From JAVDCA01 sp035293985 (GTDB lineage Bacteria > Pseudomonadota > Alphaproteobacteria > Rhizobiales > Xanthobacteraceae): 64,000 nucleotides of DNA. Shown piece by piece: positions 34,469-42,794 of this stretch (positions within the stretch are counted from its first letter, which is position 1; every line of letters starts with the position of its first letter). Location of the stretch: contig DATGLS010000008.1 in the NCBI GenBank assembly GCA_035293985.1, forward strand, positions 248,001-312,000. Reading direction: 5' to 3'. A program made the position numbers and the translations under genes. The notes under the pieces are model-generated. The model ran no database searches and was not told the origin of the DNA. It saw only the letters and a program-made list of their open reading frames with translations.

Positions 34469-35947
34469 GTGGCAAGCGACGAAGTCAAGGCAGAGCTAGC
34501 CGACCTGCGCCGGCGCCTCGCCGAGGCCGAGGAGGCCCTGCGCGCGATTCACCAGGGCGAAGCCGACGCGCTGGTGGTGCGAGGACCTGATGGCCCGCAG
34601 GTCTTCACGCTGCGCGGCGCACAGGAGCCCTACCGCGTCCTGGTCGAGGGCATGCATGAAGGCGCGCTCACGGTTTCCGATGCGGGCGTGATCCTCTACT
34701 GCAACCAGCATTTCGCCGGGCTGGTCGGATCGCCGCTTGGGCAGATTGTCGGCCGGCCGCTGGCTCAGTTCGTCCCGGTGCAGGACGCGCAGGCGCTGCG
34801 GGCGCTGCTCGACGGCGGCGCCCGTGCCTCGATGCGCCGCGAGCTCAAATTGCAAGGCCGCGATGGGGTCATCCCGACGCTCACGGCCGCGAGCCCCATG
34901 GCGGACGACGACGCCTCCGCGGTCCTCCTGATCGTCACCGACCTCACGGCGCAGAAGCAGTCGGAGGAGATCGCAGCCGCCGAGCAGTTCGCGCGTTCGA
35001 TCCTCGAGCAGGCGACCGACGTGGTGCTGGTTTGCCGCAGCTCGGGCGCCATCACCAATGCGAGCTGGGCGGCCGAACGTCTGTTCGGCCAGATGATCGT
35101 CGGCCAGCTCGCTCAACGCGCCTTGCCGCTGCAATTCGACGGCGCCGCATCAACCGAGGGGGCCTGGAAGGACATCCTCGCCGGCAAGCGCATCCGCGGC
35201 CTGGAAGCATGGATCTCCCGCGGCGGCCAACCGCGCCAGAGCTTCCTCGTGAGCGCCGGACCGCTGCACGACGACAGCAGCGGCGAGCGGATCGGCTTCA
35301 TCCTGACGCTCACCGACATCAGCGAGCGCAAGCGCGCCGAGGAGCACCAGACCATGCTGGTGGCCGAGCTCAATCACCGAGTGAAGAACATCCTCGCGGT
35401 GGTGCAGTCGGTCGCGGCGCAGACCGTGGCATCGTCGTCGACGCTGCCTCAGTTCCGCACGGCGTTCGAGGGGCGCGTGCGCGCCATCTCGCTCGCGCAC
35501 GATATTCTCACCCAGCTGCGCTGGGGCGAGGTCGAGCTCGAGCACCTCGTGGCGCGCAGCCTCGCGCCCTATCGCGGCGAGCGCGTCTCCTGGTCGGGAC
35601 CGACCGTGCGGCTCGCGGCGAGCAGCGTCGTTTCGCTCGCGATGGTGCTGCACGAGCTCTCCACCAACGCCGCGAAATACGGCGCTTTCGCCAACGAGCA
35701 AGGGCGGGTCGAGATCACCTGGCAGCGGCTCGAGGCCGACACGGCGGAGCTGATCTGGATCGAGCGCGGAGGCCCGACGGTTGCCGGCGAGCCGGTGCCG
35801 GGTTTCGGCAACAAGCTGATCTCGCGCGTGATCTCCTATGACTTGCAGGGACACGCGGCCATGCGATTCGACCCGGACGGGCTGCGCTGCCGCCTCACCT
35901 TCCGGGTTCCGACTGCGGTCGAGCGCGAGCAGGCCGCGGCCGAGTGA
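34469..35947 (+). CDS. PAS-containing HWE/HisKA_2 histidine kinase
   Basis: A 492-residue soluble sensor kinase with no membrane helix. A short coiled coil (residues 5-30) leads to two PAS domains at about 55-160 and 172-285, then the HWE-type H-box LVAELNHRVKNILAVVQSV with phospho-acceptor His303 and a degenerate HATPase with LHELSTNAAKYGAF and a GFGNKLI loop. HWE/HisKA_2 kinases often feed the PhyR-NepR-EcfG general stress pathway. GTG 34469 is the likely start, 21 bases after the second kaiB. The operon position makes it the likely output kinase for the Kai proteins. Confidence 0.92.
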   Translation: MASDEVKAELADLRRRLAEAEEALRAIHQGEADALVVRGPDGPQVFTLRGAQEPYRVLVEGMHEGALTVSDAGVILYCNQHFAGLVGSPLGQIVGRPLAQFVPVQDAQALRALLDGGARASMRRELKLQGRDGVIPTLTAASPMADDDASAVLLIVTDLTAQKQSEEIAAAEQFARSILEQATDVVLVCRSSGAITNASWAAERLFGQMIVGQLAQRALPLQFDGAASTEGAWKDILAGKRIRGLEAWISRGGQPRQSFLVSAGPLHDDSSGERIGFILTLTDISERKRAEEHQTMLVAELNHRVKNILAVVQSVAAQTVASSSTLPQFRTAFEGRVRAISLAHDILTQLRWGEVELEHLVARSLAPYRGERVSWSGPTVRLAASSVVSLAMVLHELSTNAAKYGAFANEQGRVEITWQRLEADTAELIWIERGGPTVAGEPVPGFGNKLISRVISYDLQGHAAMRFDPDGLRCRLTFRVPTAVEREQAAAE

Positions 35948-35954
35948 ACTGCCG

Positions 35955-36353
35955 TCAGGCTGCTTTCACCAGGATCGTGCACATCCGCCGCAACGTCGCC
36001 TCGTCGAACGGCTTGGAGATGCGCGGCAGGTCGCGGAACGCCGGAGGAAACAAGGTCGCATCGTCGTAACCCGACGTGAGCATCACCGGAATCCCGCGGC
36101 GCATGATCTCCGGCAGTATCTCGAACACCTGCCGCCCCCGGAGGTTTACGTCGAGCAACGCCCCGTCCACAGGCTCGGCCTCGATCACCTGCAGGATCTC
36201 GCGCACTTCCGACACCGGCCCGACGACCTCGCAGCCGAAGCTCTCCAGCATGCTCTCGATGCCGATGGCGATCAGCGCCTCGTCCTCGGCCACGAGGATG
36301 CGGCGGTTGACCAGCGGCGAGAGCGATCGGGAAGGCAATTCGGACACGGGCAT
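35955..36353 (-). CDS. Single-domain response regulator
   Basis: A 132-residue receiver-only protein: acidic pair Glu23-Asp24 in ILVAEDEALIAI, phospho-acceptor Asp68 in GALLDVNLRG, the VMLTSGYDD segment at the conserved Ser/Thr position, and Lys114 in RISKPFDEA. No output domain is present, so it acts by phosphotransfer or protein binding, as partners of HWE kinases commonly do. ATG 36353 is chosen; GTG 36359 adds two residues. It is convergent with the kinase gene, only seven bases apart, and has its own EcfG-type promoter, which ties it to the Kai kinase module. Confidence 0.92.
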   Translation of the reverse strand: MPVSELPSRSLSPLVNRRILVAEDEALIAIGIESMLESFGCEVVGPVSEVREILQVIEAEPVDGALLDVNLRGRQVFEILPEIMRRGIPVMLTSGYDDATLFPPAFRDLPRISKPFDEATLRRMCTILVKAA

Positions 36354-36395
36354 GTGCACAGGCAGGCCCCACTGCTTGCGATGGACGATGCCTCA

Positions 36396-36421
36396 ACTCG
36401 ACCGCCGGAGGTAAAGTTCCG
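36396..36421 (-). promoter_or_regulatory. Candidate EcfG promoter of the response regulator gene
   Basis: Read on the minus strand, GGAAC (36421-36417), 17 bases, then AGTT ending at 36396 fits GGAAC-N17-nGTT, with the usual C of the -10 replaced by A. Like the kaiC promoter it begins GGAACTTT. The -10 lies about 43 bases before ATG 36353. Confidence 0.65.
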
Positions 36422-36467
36422 GGGAGTGGCTGATTTCCTGGGGGAACGTGGCTGTCCCGCAACAGCG

Positions 36468-37466
36468 CTACTCGATCACCGGGCTGAACAATTGGCCGCC
36501 GCTAGCGGGTGCGGCATTGGGCGCCGGTTGCAATCGCAGCGCCGATCCGCCGCCGAGGTTGCGCTCGAACACGTCCCGATAGGTTCCGATCGCTTTGATG
36601 GCGCGCGCCTGCCAGCCGGGGCTCGGGCCGAGCTCGGCGAGCGGCGCCGGCATTGCGTCGGCGCCGCCGGTGAGCCATTTGCCCGGCGGGCGGTCGGCCG
36701 CGATCAGCGTGTAGACCGTCCAGGCAACGATCGCCGACCACGCGCCGTCCTGGATGCTGGTGGCGGCGAGAATGGGATAGCTCAGCAGCGGCTCCGGCAG
36801 GATTCGGCTCGCGAGGTTGTTGGCACCCCGCGCTGTGCGCTCCTGGCGCAGCGCCGCGAGCGCCGTGGCCTCGCCGGCGACCGCGTGACATCGCTGCACG
36901 TTGTAGGCATCGAGCATCTCGCCGTCCTCGCTGAACGGCACCGGCCGCCAGCGCCTGGCGTGTGCGTCGAAGAAGGCAGGCAGGCTGCGCTCGAGCGGCG
37001 AGCCGCTCATGAAGCAGATGCCGGCGTCGCCCGAAAGATCCATCACATGCCGCTCCGGCGCGGCGGCCGGAATCATCAGCGCGTGGCTTTCGATGAAGAT
37101 CGCTGGACCCGGAATGATGCGCCCGCTGAGGCGATGGTCGTGGATTTCGGTTCCAGTGAGGAACGCGATGTCATCCGTCATCCCGGCCAACAACTCTTCC
37201 TCGCCTGCGCCAGCGTAGACGTGGAACGAGATTTTGTCGGCGCTCCCCAAGACCGCGACCGCGACGGCGCGGCAGATGTCGACCTCGAGACCTTTCCACG
37301 TGTTGCCGTCGCTCGCCGCGAGGCCCGGCCGCGCGAACCCGCCGCATTCGACGCTGCCACGAGCCTTGACGCGATCGAGGACGCTGCCGGCGACGGCGCG
37401 CTCGCACGCGGCGCACGTCACGCCGACGAGCAACAGCATGGCGACCGCCGGCGCGAGACGCTTCAT
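36468..37466 (-). CDS. Amino-acid-type ABC transporter substrate-binding protein
   Basis: A 332-residue exported protein: signal peptide (APAVAMLLLVGVTCAAC, about residues 4-25), then VLDRVKARGSVECGG and NTWKGLEVDICRAVAVAVLG, the opening of the general L-amino acid (AapJ-like) periplasmic binding family. The C-terminal AIKAIGTYRDVFERNLGG matches that family's end, but the family sequence RGLNxLW is replaced by a Pro/Ala-rich tail. The Asp/Arg ligand pocket is hard to judge. ATG 37466 starts the signal peptide; the frame extends upstream without a signal. No permease or ATPase gene is adjacent, so it is an orphan binding protein or a sensor subunit. Confidence 0.82.
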   Translation of the reverse strand: MKRLAPAVAMLLLVGVTCAACERAVAGSVLDRVKARGSVECGGFARPGLAASDGNTWKGLEVDICRAVAVAVLGSADKISFHVYAGAGEEELLAGMTDDIAFLTGTEIHDHRLSGRIIPGPAIFIESHALMIPAAAPERHVMDLSGDAGICFMSGSPLERSLPAFFDAHARRWRPVPFSEDGEMLDAYNVQRCHAVAGEATALAALRQERTARGANNLASRILPEPLLSYPILAATSIQDGAWSAIVAWTVYTLIAADRPPGKWLTGGADAMPAPLAELGPSPGWQARAIKAIGTYRDVFERNLGGGSALRLQPAPNAAPASGGQLFSPVIE

Positions 37467-37488
37467 CGCAGGTGCCACGGGGACGGCG

Positions 37489-39702
37489 TCAATTCCGCTC
37501 CGGCAGGGTTTGCGGCAACGCATTGAAGCCCTTCACGTCGACCGTCGCGCCGCCTTTGACCGTGAATGTCACCGGCCCCGGAACGACCGACCGGATGCCC
37601 TGCCGCCAATCCTCCGGCACCATGCCGATCGCGTTGCAGCCGTCGCCGCCGTAATGCGGCAGGGTGCGCACGATATGCGGGTCGATCATCGCGAGCCGTG
37701 CCGGCAGCAGCGGCGCCTCGCCGCGCAGACGCTTGGGCGAGAAGCCGGACAGCAGGTTGTCGGTGATCTCGGAGGGAATGTCGCGCGGGCCGAGGTGCTC
37801 CTGCTTGAAGCCGGCCGGTCCGAGGGCGTTGAAGCCCGGCGAGTTGCCCTTCTCGAGCGCCTCCTTTTCGTCCGGCAAGGAGGCGAGCGCCGGCAGGCCG
37901 AAGATCGCGTTGATCGTCTCGATGATCGCGTTGTGGTCGCCTTCCGCATGCGCGACCGCGTGCCCCCGCGCATACGGCGAGATCAGCAGCAGCGGCACGC
38001 GGATGCCGCGCGAGAGCACCTTGCGGTCGGGGCCGTACGACATCACGCGCGGCGGCACGTGGTCGTAGAAGCCGTCCGACTCGTCGTAGGTGATGATGAT
38101 CGCACTCTGCGACCACAGGCGCGGATTGCCCGCGATGGCGTTGATCACCTTCGCCATCATGGCCTCGGCGAGCTGGCGGTCGCTGTAGGCCGGATGGTCG
38201 TCGTCGCCGTTCTTGGCCGCCTGCACCCAGGCGATGTCGTCCTTGGTGAGGCTCGGGTTGGTGCCGACCGGCGAGAGGAGGTGCTGCTGGTTGAGGAAGC
38301 CGCCGCGAATGTAGAACACGCCACCGTCGCGGAATTTATCGTTGTCGATGTCGTGGAAGAAATCGTCGAGCCCGCGCAGGTGCTGGTTCGCAACACCCGG
38401 CGTGTTGGCGACGTAGCCGAAATAGGCTGGACCATTGTGGTGGAAGACGTAGGAATTGTGCGAGGCCGTGCCGGTGCCGACGAAGACGCGGCCGTCGCCC
38501 GGCGATATCTCGCCCAATGCATCGGTGCGCTCGAACCCGTATCCCTCCTGGTACCAGCCCCAATGGACCGGCGGGTCGTTCCTGGCGGCGATATGCGCAA
38601 TGTCGTGCTGGATGTCGGCGAGGTCGCTCTTCGGATTGCCATCGCTCAGGTTGCCGGCCAATTCGGCCGCGATGCGCCTGCCCATGAAGGTCAGCGGCAG
38701 GGTCGCGAAGGTGAGATTGGTGGCGACCGGCTGGTTGGGGCTGAAGTAGTCGTCAGGCCGGCTCGCGGGCTGGCGCGCATTGCCACCGGTCCTGTCGAGC
38801 TGCGAGCCATAGAAAGGCTGCTCGTCCTTGATGAGCGGCACGCCGATGGTCGTTCCGGCCGCGTAGGATTGCCCGGCGAAGACGCCGGCGGGAACGACGC
38901 CGGCCGGGTAGTTGTGCGCGTCCGCGAAATCCTTCGGATCCGTCGCATGCTTGACCCACTGGGTCTCGCCGGACTGCCCCGCGATCATGGCGATCGCATT
39001 CGGCGTCGACGGCGTGTCCTCGGTCGCGAAGATGTTGTCGAAGATCGTGAAGTGGTTCGCCCAGTTCCAGAAGAACGGAATCGTGTCGCAATCGATATGC
39101 GACATGACGAGGCGCGAATACTGCACCCCGGTGGCGATCGGGCCGGGCGGATTTACTACGCCGCGCCGGGTGTGATTGTCGTACTCATCCTGGGCGAACC
39201 CGTCCATTGCGGCGATGTTGTCGGCGCCGACGTCGATCTTCGCCGCCAGTGCCGCATGCTGATGATCGACGCTGTCGACCGCGCTCGCCCCCTGCAGCGG
39301 ACCGATGCGGAAGGGCGTGACTTTATACCCGATGCCGGCGTCCGCATCGTTCACGGTCTGGGTGAAGCCGGGCGTATCGGCAGGTGCGCGCACCTGGTCG
39401 ATCCCGTCCTTGTAGCCGTCCGAATAGATCCCGTTCACGCCCGGGAAGGTGCCGAACTCGTTGTCGAACGAATGGTTCTCGTTGAAGATCACGAACACGT
39501 ATTTGATCTTCCGCCGCAGCAGCTCGGTCATCTGCGCGGGCGCGATGGGAGGATCGTCGTCCGGCGCGACAAATACCGAGGCCATGTCGACCGGGACCGA
39601 AGGCTGCGCCGTGACGCCTCTCAGCCCGCTCGCGAGGGCTGCCGGCGGCAGCACCAGCGCCGCGGCCGTCAATGCGGTGCACGATTTGAGCCTGAGTCGC
39701 AT
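37489..39702 (-). CDS. Phospholipase C/acid phosphatase-like phosphoesterase
   Basis: A 737-residue exported enzyme of the phosphoesterase family that includes phospholipase C and AcpA acid phosphatases. After a signal peptide (residues 1-25) comes KYVFVIFNENHSFDNEFGTF, where the Glu-Asn-x-x-x-Phe-Asp element binds metal. Later features are IDCDTIPFFWNWANHFTIFDN, IIITYDESDGFYDHVPP and RVPLLLISPYARG, all in order. It probably cleaves phosphodiesters or phosphomonoesters in the periplasm or outside the cell. ATG 39702 has GGGGAGGG just upstream and starts the signal peptide; the frame continues upstream as an accident of GC content. It ends 23 bases before the next minus-strand gene. Confidence 0.92.
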   Translation of the reverse strand: MRLRLKSCTALTAAALVLPPAALASGLRGVTAQPSVPVDMASVFVAPDDDPPIAPAQMTELLRRKIKYVFVIFNENHSFDNEFGTFPGVNGIYSDGYKDGIDQVRAPADTPGFTQTVNDADAGIGYKVTPFRIGPLQGASAVDSVDHQHAALAAKIDVGADNIAAMDGFAQDEYDNHTRRGVVNPPGPIATGVQYSRLVMSHIDCDTIPFFWNWANHFTIFDNIFATEDTPSTPNAIAMIAGQSGETQWVKHATDPKDFADAHNYPAGVVPAGVFAGQSYAAGTTIGVPLIKDEQPFYGSQLDRTGGNARQPASRPDDYFSPNQPVATNLTFATLPLTFMGRRIAAELAGNLSDGNPKSDLADIQHDIAHIAARNDPPVHWGWYQEGYGFERTDALGEISPGDGRVFVGTGTASHNSYVFHHNGPAYFGYVANTPGVANQHLRGLDDFFHDIDNDKFRDGGVFYIRGGFLNQQHLLSPVGTNPSLTKDDIAWVQAAKNGDDDHPAYSDRQLAEAMMAKVINAIAGNPRLWSQSAIIITYDESDGFYDHVPPRVMSYGPDRKVLSRGIRVPLLLISPYARGHAVAHAEGDHNAIIETINAIFGLPALASLPDEKEALEKGNSPGFNALGPAGFKQEHLGPRDIPSEITDNLLSGFSPKRLRGEAPLLPARLAMIDPHIVRTLPHYGGDGCNAIGMVPEDWRQGIRSVVPGPVTFTVKGGATVDVKGFNALPQTLPERN

Positions 39703-39815
39703 GCGTACCCTCCCCGGAGAGATTCGAATCGCAATCAACGTGATTATTGCATCCGAGGCCTGATGCAAATGCGTGACCGCGCGCCCGCGACCGTACGCTC
39801 GGTTATCCGCCCTCC

Positions 39816-41540
39816 TCAGTGAATCTCCGGCTCCGGAATGCTCTCGCCCGCCAGCAGATAGTCGAAATCGCAGCCTTCGTCGGCCTGGCCGATATGGGCC
39901 GAGAACATCGCGCCGTAGCCGCGCGGATAGCGCGGCGGGGGTTGCTGCCATTGCGACTTTCGCCGCGCCAGCTCCTCGTCCGAGACGTGCAGGTGAATGC
40001 TGCGCGCCGCGACGTCGACCTCGACCTCGTCGCCGGTCTGCACGAAGGCGAGCGGGCCGCCGACATAGCTCTCGGGGGCGACGTGCAGAATGCAGGCGCC
40101 ATAGCTCGTGCCGCTCATGCGGCCGTCGGAGATTCGCAGCATGTCGCGGATGCCGGCCTTCACGAGCTTCTTCGGGATCGGCAGCTGGCCCCATTCGGGC
40201 ATGCCGGGCCCGCCCTTGGGGCCGGCGTTCTTGAGCACCAGCACGTGGTCCGGCGTGACGTCGAGATCGTCGCGCTCGACCTCGCGCGCCATGTGATTGT
40301 AGTCCTCGAACGCGATCACACGCCCGCGATGCTTCAGGAGGCGCTTGTCGGCGGCGGTCGGCTTCATCACGCAGCCGCGCGGCGCGAGATTGCCGGTCAG
40401 CACCGCGGTCGCGCCGGCGGTCGACACCGGATCGGACAGCGGGCGGATCACGGGGCGCAGATAGACCTGCGCACCGCGTAGATTCTCGCCCACGGTCTGG
40501 CCCGATACCGTCACACAGGAGAGATCGAGCCGCTCGGCGAGCTCGAACATCAGTGCGCGCAGCCCGCCCGCATAGTAGAAATCCTCCATCAGGTATTTGC
40601 CGGACGGGCGGATATTGGCGAGCACCGGGATCTCGCGCGAGATCTGATCGAACCGCGCCATGTCGAGCGGGATGCCGGCGCGGCGCGCCATCGCGACCAG
40701 GTGGATGATCGCGTTGGTCGAGCCTCCCATCGCCATGTGCACGCGGATCGCGTTGTCGAAGGCGGCCGGCGTGAGGATGCGCGACGGCGTCAGGTCCTCC
40801 CACACCATGTCGACGATGCGCCGGCCCGCAGCCGCGCACATGCGCGCATGGTTGGCGTCGGGTGCCGGGATCGACGAGGCGCCGGGCAGCGCGAGGCCGA
40901 GCGCCTCGGTGATCGCCATCATTGTCGCGGCCGTTCCCATCACCATGCAGGTGCCGAAGCTGCGCGAGATGCCGCTCTCGATCTCGCTCCAGTCGCTCTC
41001 CGTGATGTTCCCGGCTCGCTTCTCGTCCCAGTATTTCCACGCGTCCGAGCCCGAGCCGAGCGTCTCGCCACGCCAGTTGCCGCGCAGCATCGGGCCCGCC
41101 GGCACGTAGATCGCCGGAATGCCCATGCTGACCGCGCCCATGACCAAGCCGGGCGTGGTCTTGTCGCAGCCGCCCATCAGCACGGCGCCGTCGATCGGAT
41201 GGCTGCGCAAGAGCTCCTCGGCCTCCATGGCGAGGAAGTTGCGATAGAGCATGGTCGACGGTTTTACGAATGGTTCGGCGAGCGACATCGCCGGCAGCTC
41301 GAGCGGAAAGCCGCCGGCCTGCAGCACGCCGCGTTTCACATCCTCGGCACGGGCGCGCAGGTGGCCGTGGCAGGCGTTGATGTCGCTCCACGTATTGATG
41401 ATGCCGATCACCGGCTTGCCGCCCCAGTCGGGCTGGTCGAAGCCCATCTGGCGCAGCCGCGAGCGATGGCCGAACGAGCGCAGGTCGTTGACGCCTAGCC
41501 AGCGATGGCTGCGTAGATCTTCAACTTTTTTGCGATTCAT
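39816..41540 (-). CDS. IlvD/Edd family dehydratase
   Basis: A 574-residue dehydratase of the IlvD/Edd family, which uses an iron-sulfur cluster to remove water from 2,3-dihydroxy acids. It has NTWSDINACHGHLRA, GGCDKTTPGLVMGA with a cluster Cys, FGTCMVMGTAATM with a second Cys, the AMGGSTNAIIHL motif and GRMSGTSYGACILHVAPES near the C terminus with the catalytic-site Ser. It is closer to sugar-acid dehydratases (L-arabonate, D-xylonate) than to biosynthetic IlvD. ATG 41540 is chosen over TTG 41546. The Bug-type binding protein gene upstream suggests import of a related acid. Confidence 0.9.
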   Translation of the reverse strand: MNRKKVEDLRSHRWLGVNDLRSFGHRSRLRQMGFDQPDWGGKPVIGIINTWSDINACHGHLRARAEDVKRGVLQAGGFPLELPAMSLAEPFVKPSTMLYRNFLAMEAEELLRSHPIDGAVLMGGCDKTTPGLVMGAVSMGIPAIYVPAGPMLRGNWRGETLGSGSDAWKYWDEKRAGNITESDWSEIESGISRSFGTCMVMGTAATMMAITEALGLALPGASSIPAPDANHARMCAAAGRRIVDMVWEDLTPSRILTPAAFDNAIRVHMAMGGSTNAIIHLVAMARRAGIPLDMARFDQISREIPVLANIRPSGKYLMEDFYYAGGLRALMFELAERLDLSCVTVSGQTVGENLRGAQVYLRPVIRPLSDPVSTAGATAVLTGNLAPRGCVMKPTAADKRLLKHRGRVIAFEDYNHMAREVERDDLDVTPDHVLVLKNAGPKGGPGMPEWGQLPIPKKLVKAGIRDMLRISDGRMSGTSYGACILHVAPESYVGGPLAFVQTGDEVEVDVAARSIHLHVSDEELARRKSQWQQPPPRYPRGYGAMFSAHIGQADEGCDFDYLLAGESIPEPEIH

Positions 41541-41560
41541 ATGCAATGGATCCTCTCAAA

Positions 41561-41695
41561 TCCGTCCTGCGCGAGCTTGTCTCGCCCATCCCCGGCTTTG
41601 CACGGAAGAAGACGTGGATGGCGGACATAGGTCGTCCCGAAGGGGCGCCGTTCTTCCAACGGCTATGCCCGGCCATGACGACAAAACCAATTTTG
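41561..41695. repeat. Degenerate intergenic repeat (CGTGGATGGCxG type)
   Basis: The gap between the dehydratase and Bug genes carries GACGTGGATGGCGGACA and, further on, TATGCCCGGCCATGACG, flanked on the left by CTTGTCTCGCCCATCCCCGGC. These are eroded versions of the arms of the well-preserved palindrome at 48091-48178. This suggests an old copy of the same dispersed element. Confidence 0.55.
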
Positions 41696-41705
41696 CAGGC
41701 GCGTC

Positions 41706-42680
41706 CTACTCCACCTTGGCGCCTGAGAACTCCACCACCTTCTTCCACTTGGCGACCTCGTCGGCCATCACCTTGCCGAAATCGGCCGGCGTGCCGGGCA
41801 TCGGCGTGCCGCCGAGCTGGGCGAGGCGCTCGATCATCTTCGGATCCTTGAGCACCTCGTTGACCGCCTTGTTGAGCTTGTCGATCACGTCCTGCGGCGT
41901 GCCCTTCGGCACCGCGATGCCGAACCAGGCGCTCGCCTCGTAGCCCGGCACGGTCTCGGCGACGGTCGGCACGTCGGGCAGCGTCGCCGATCGCTTGTCG
42001 GTCGTGACGGCAAGCGCGCGCAGCTTGCCGCCCTGGATATACCCGATCGACGAGGGCATGTTGTCGAACATCACGTCGACGGTGCCCGCCATCAGGTCGG
42101 TGAGCGCCGGGCCGGCGCCGCGATAGGGCACGTGCGCCATCTTGATGCCGGTCATCGACATCAGGAGCTCGCCGGACATGTGCACCGAGGTGCCGGTGCC
42201 GGACGAGGCCATGTTGACCTTGCCGGGATGCGCCTTGGCATAGGCGATGAATTCGGCGACGTTCTTCGCCGGGAAGCTCGGCGTCACCTCCATCACGTTG
42301 GGCACGCGCGCGAGACCGGCGACCGGCGCGAAGTCCTTGAGGATGTCGAACTTGAGGTTCTTGTAGAGCGTCTGGTTGATGCCGTTCGCCGGATTGACCA
42401 GCAGCAGCGTGTAGCCGTCCGGCGCCGAGCGGGCGACGTATTCGGTGCCGATATTGTTGCCGCCGCCCGGCCGGTTCTCGATCACGAAGGTCTGGCCGAG
42501 CTTCTCGGAGAGAGCGTTGCCGACGAGGCGCGCCAGGATGTCGGTCGTGCCTGCGGGCGGATAGGGCGTGATCCAATGCACCGGGCGATCCGGATAGCCG
42601 GCGGCGAGCGCAGGGCCGGCGCTCGCGAGAGACAACACCGCCACAAAGCAACCGGACGCGATCGAGCTCTTCATTCCCAT
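41706..42680 (-). CDS. Bug-family (tripartite tricarboxylate) substrate-binding protein
   Basis: A 324-residue periplasmic binding protein: signal peptide ending ASAGPALA, then YPDRPVHWITPYPPAGTTDILARLVGNAL, IENRPGGGNNIGTEYVARSAPDGYTLL and VPYRGAGPALTDLMAGTVDVMFD, the landmarks of the Bug family. These proteins deliver carboxylates and other small molecules to tripartite tricarboxylate transporters. ATG 42680 follows GGAGAGG at a proper distance. No TctA or TctB gene is nearby, typical for this family. It probably serves the IlvD/Edd enzyme encoded downstream. Confidence 0.93.
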   Translation of the reverse strand: MGMKSSIASGCFVAVLSLASAGPALAAGYPDRPVHWITPYPPAGTTDILARLVGNALSEKLGQTFVIENRPGGGNNIGTEYVARSAPDGYTLLLVNPANGINQTLYKNLKFDILKDFAPVAGLARVPNVMEVTPSFPAKNVAEFIAYAKAHPGKVNMASSGTGTSVHMSGELLMSMTGIKMAHVPYRGAGPALTDLMAGTVDVMFDNMPSSIGYIQGGKLRALAVTTDKRSATLPDVPTVAETVPGYEASAWFGIAVPKGTPQDVIDKLNKAVNEVLKDPKMIERLAQLGGTPMPGTPADFGKVMADEVAKWKKVVEFSGAKVE

Positions 42681-42794
42681 GTCATTCCTCTCCGCCGTCC
42701 CGCCATGGGCCGACATCGGGCCGGCGGGCGCACTGTTCAGGCTTGTTTCTTCGGCCGGCCAAACTACGCGGCGCGGACCAGCCAATACAAGCGC

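Noticed and set aside
37489..41391. A single 1300-residue minus-strand frame joining the phospholipase C-like gene and upstream sequence
   Set aside because: The upstream part overlaps the dehydratase gene in another frame and has no family features. The real gene starts with a signal peptide and good ribosome-binding site at 39702.
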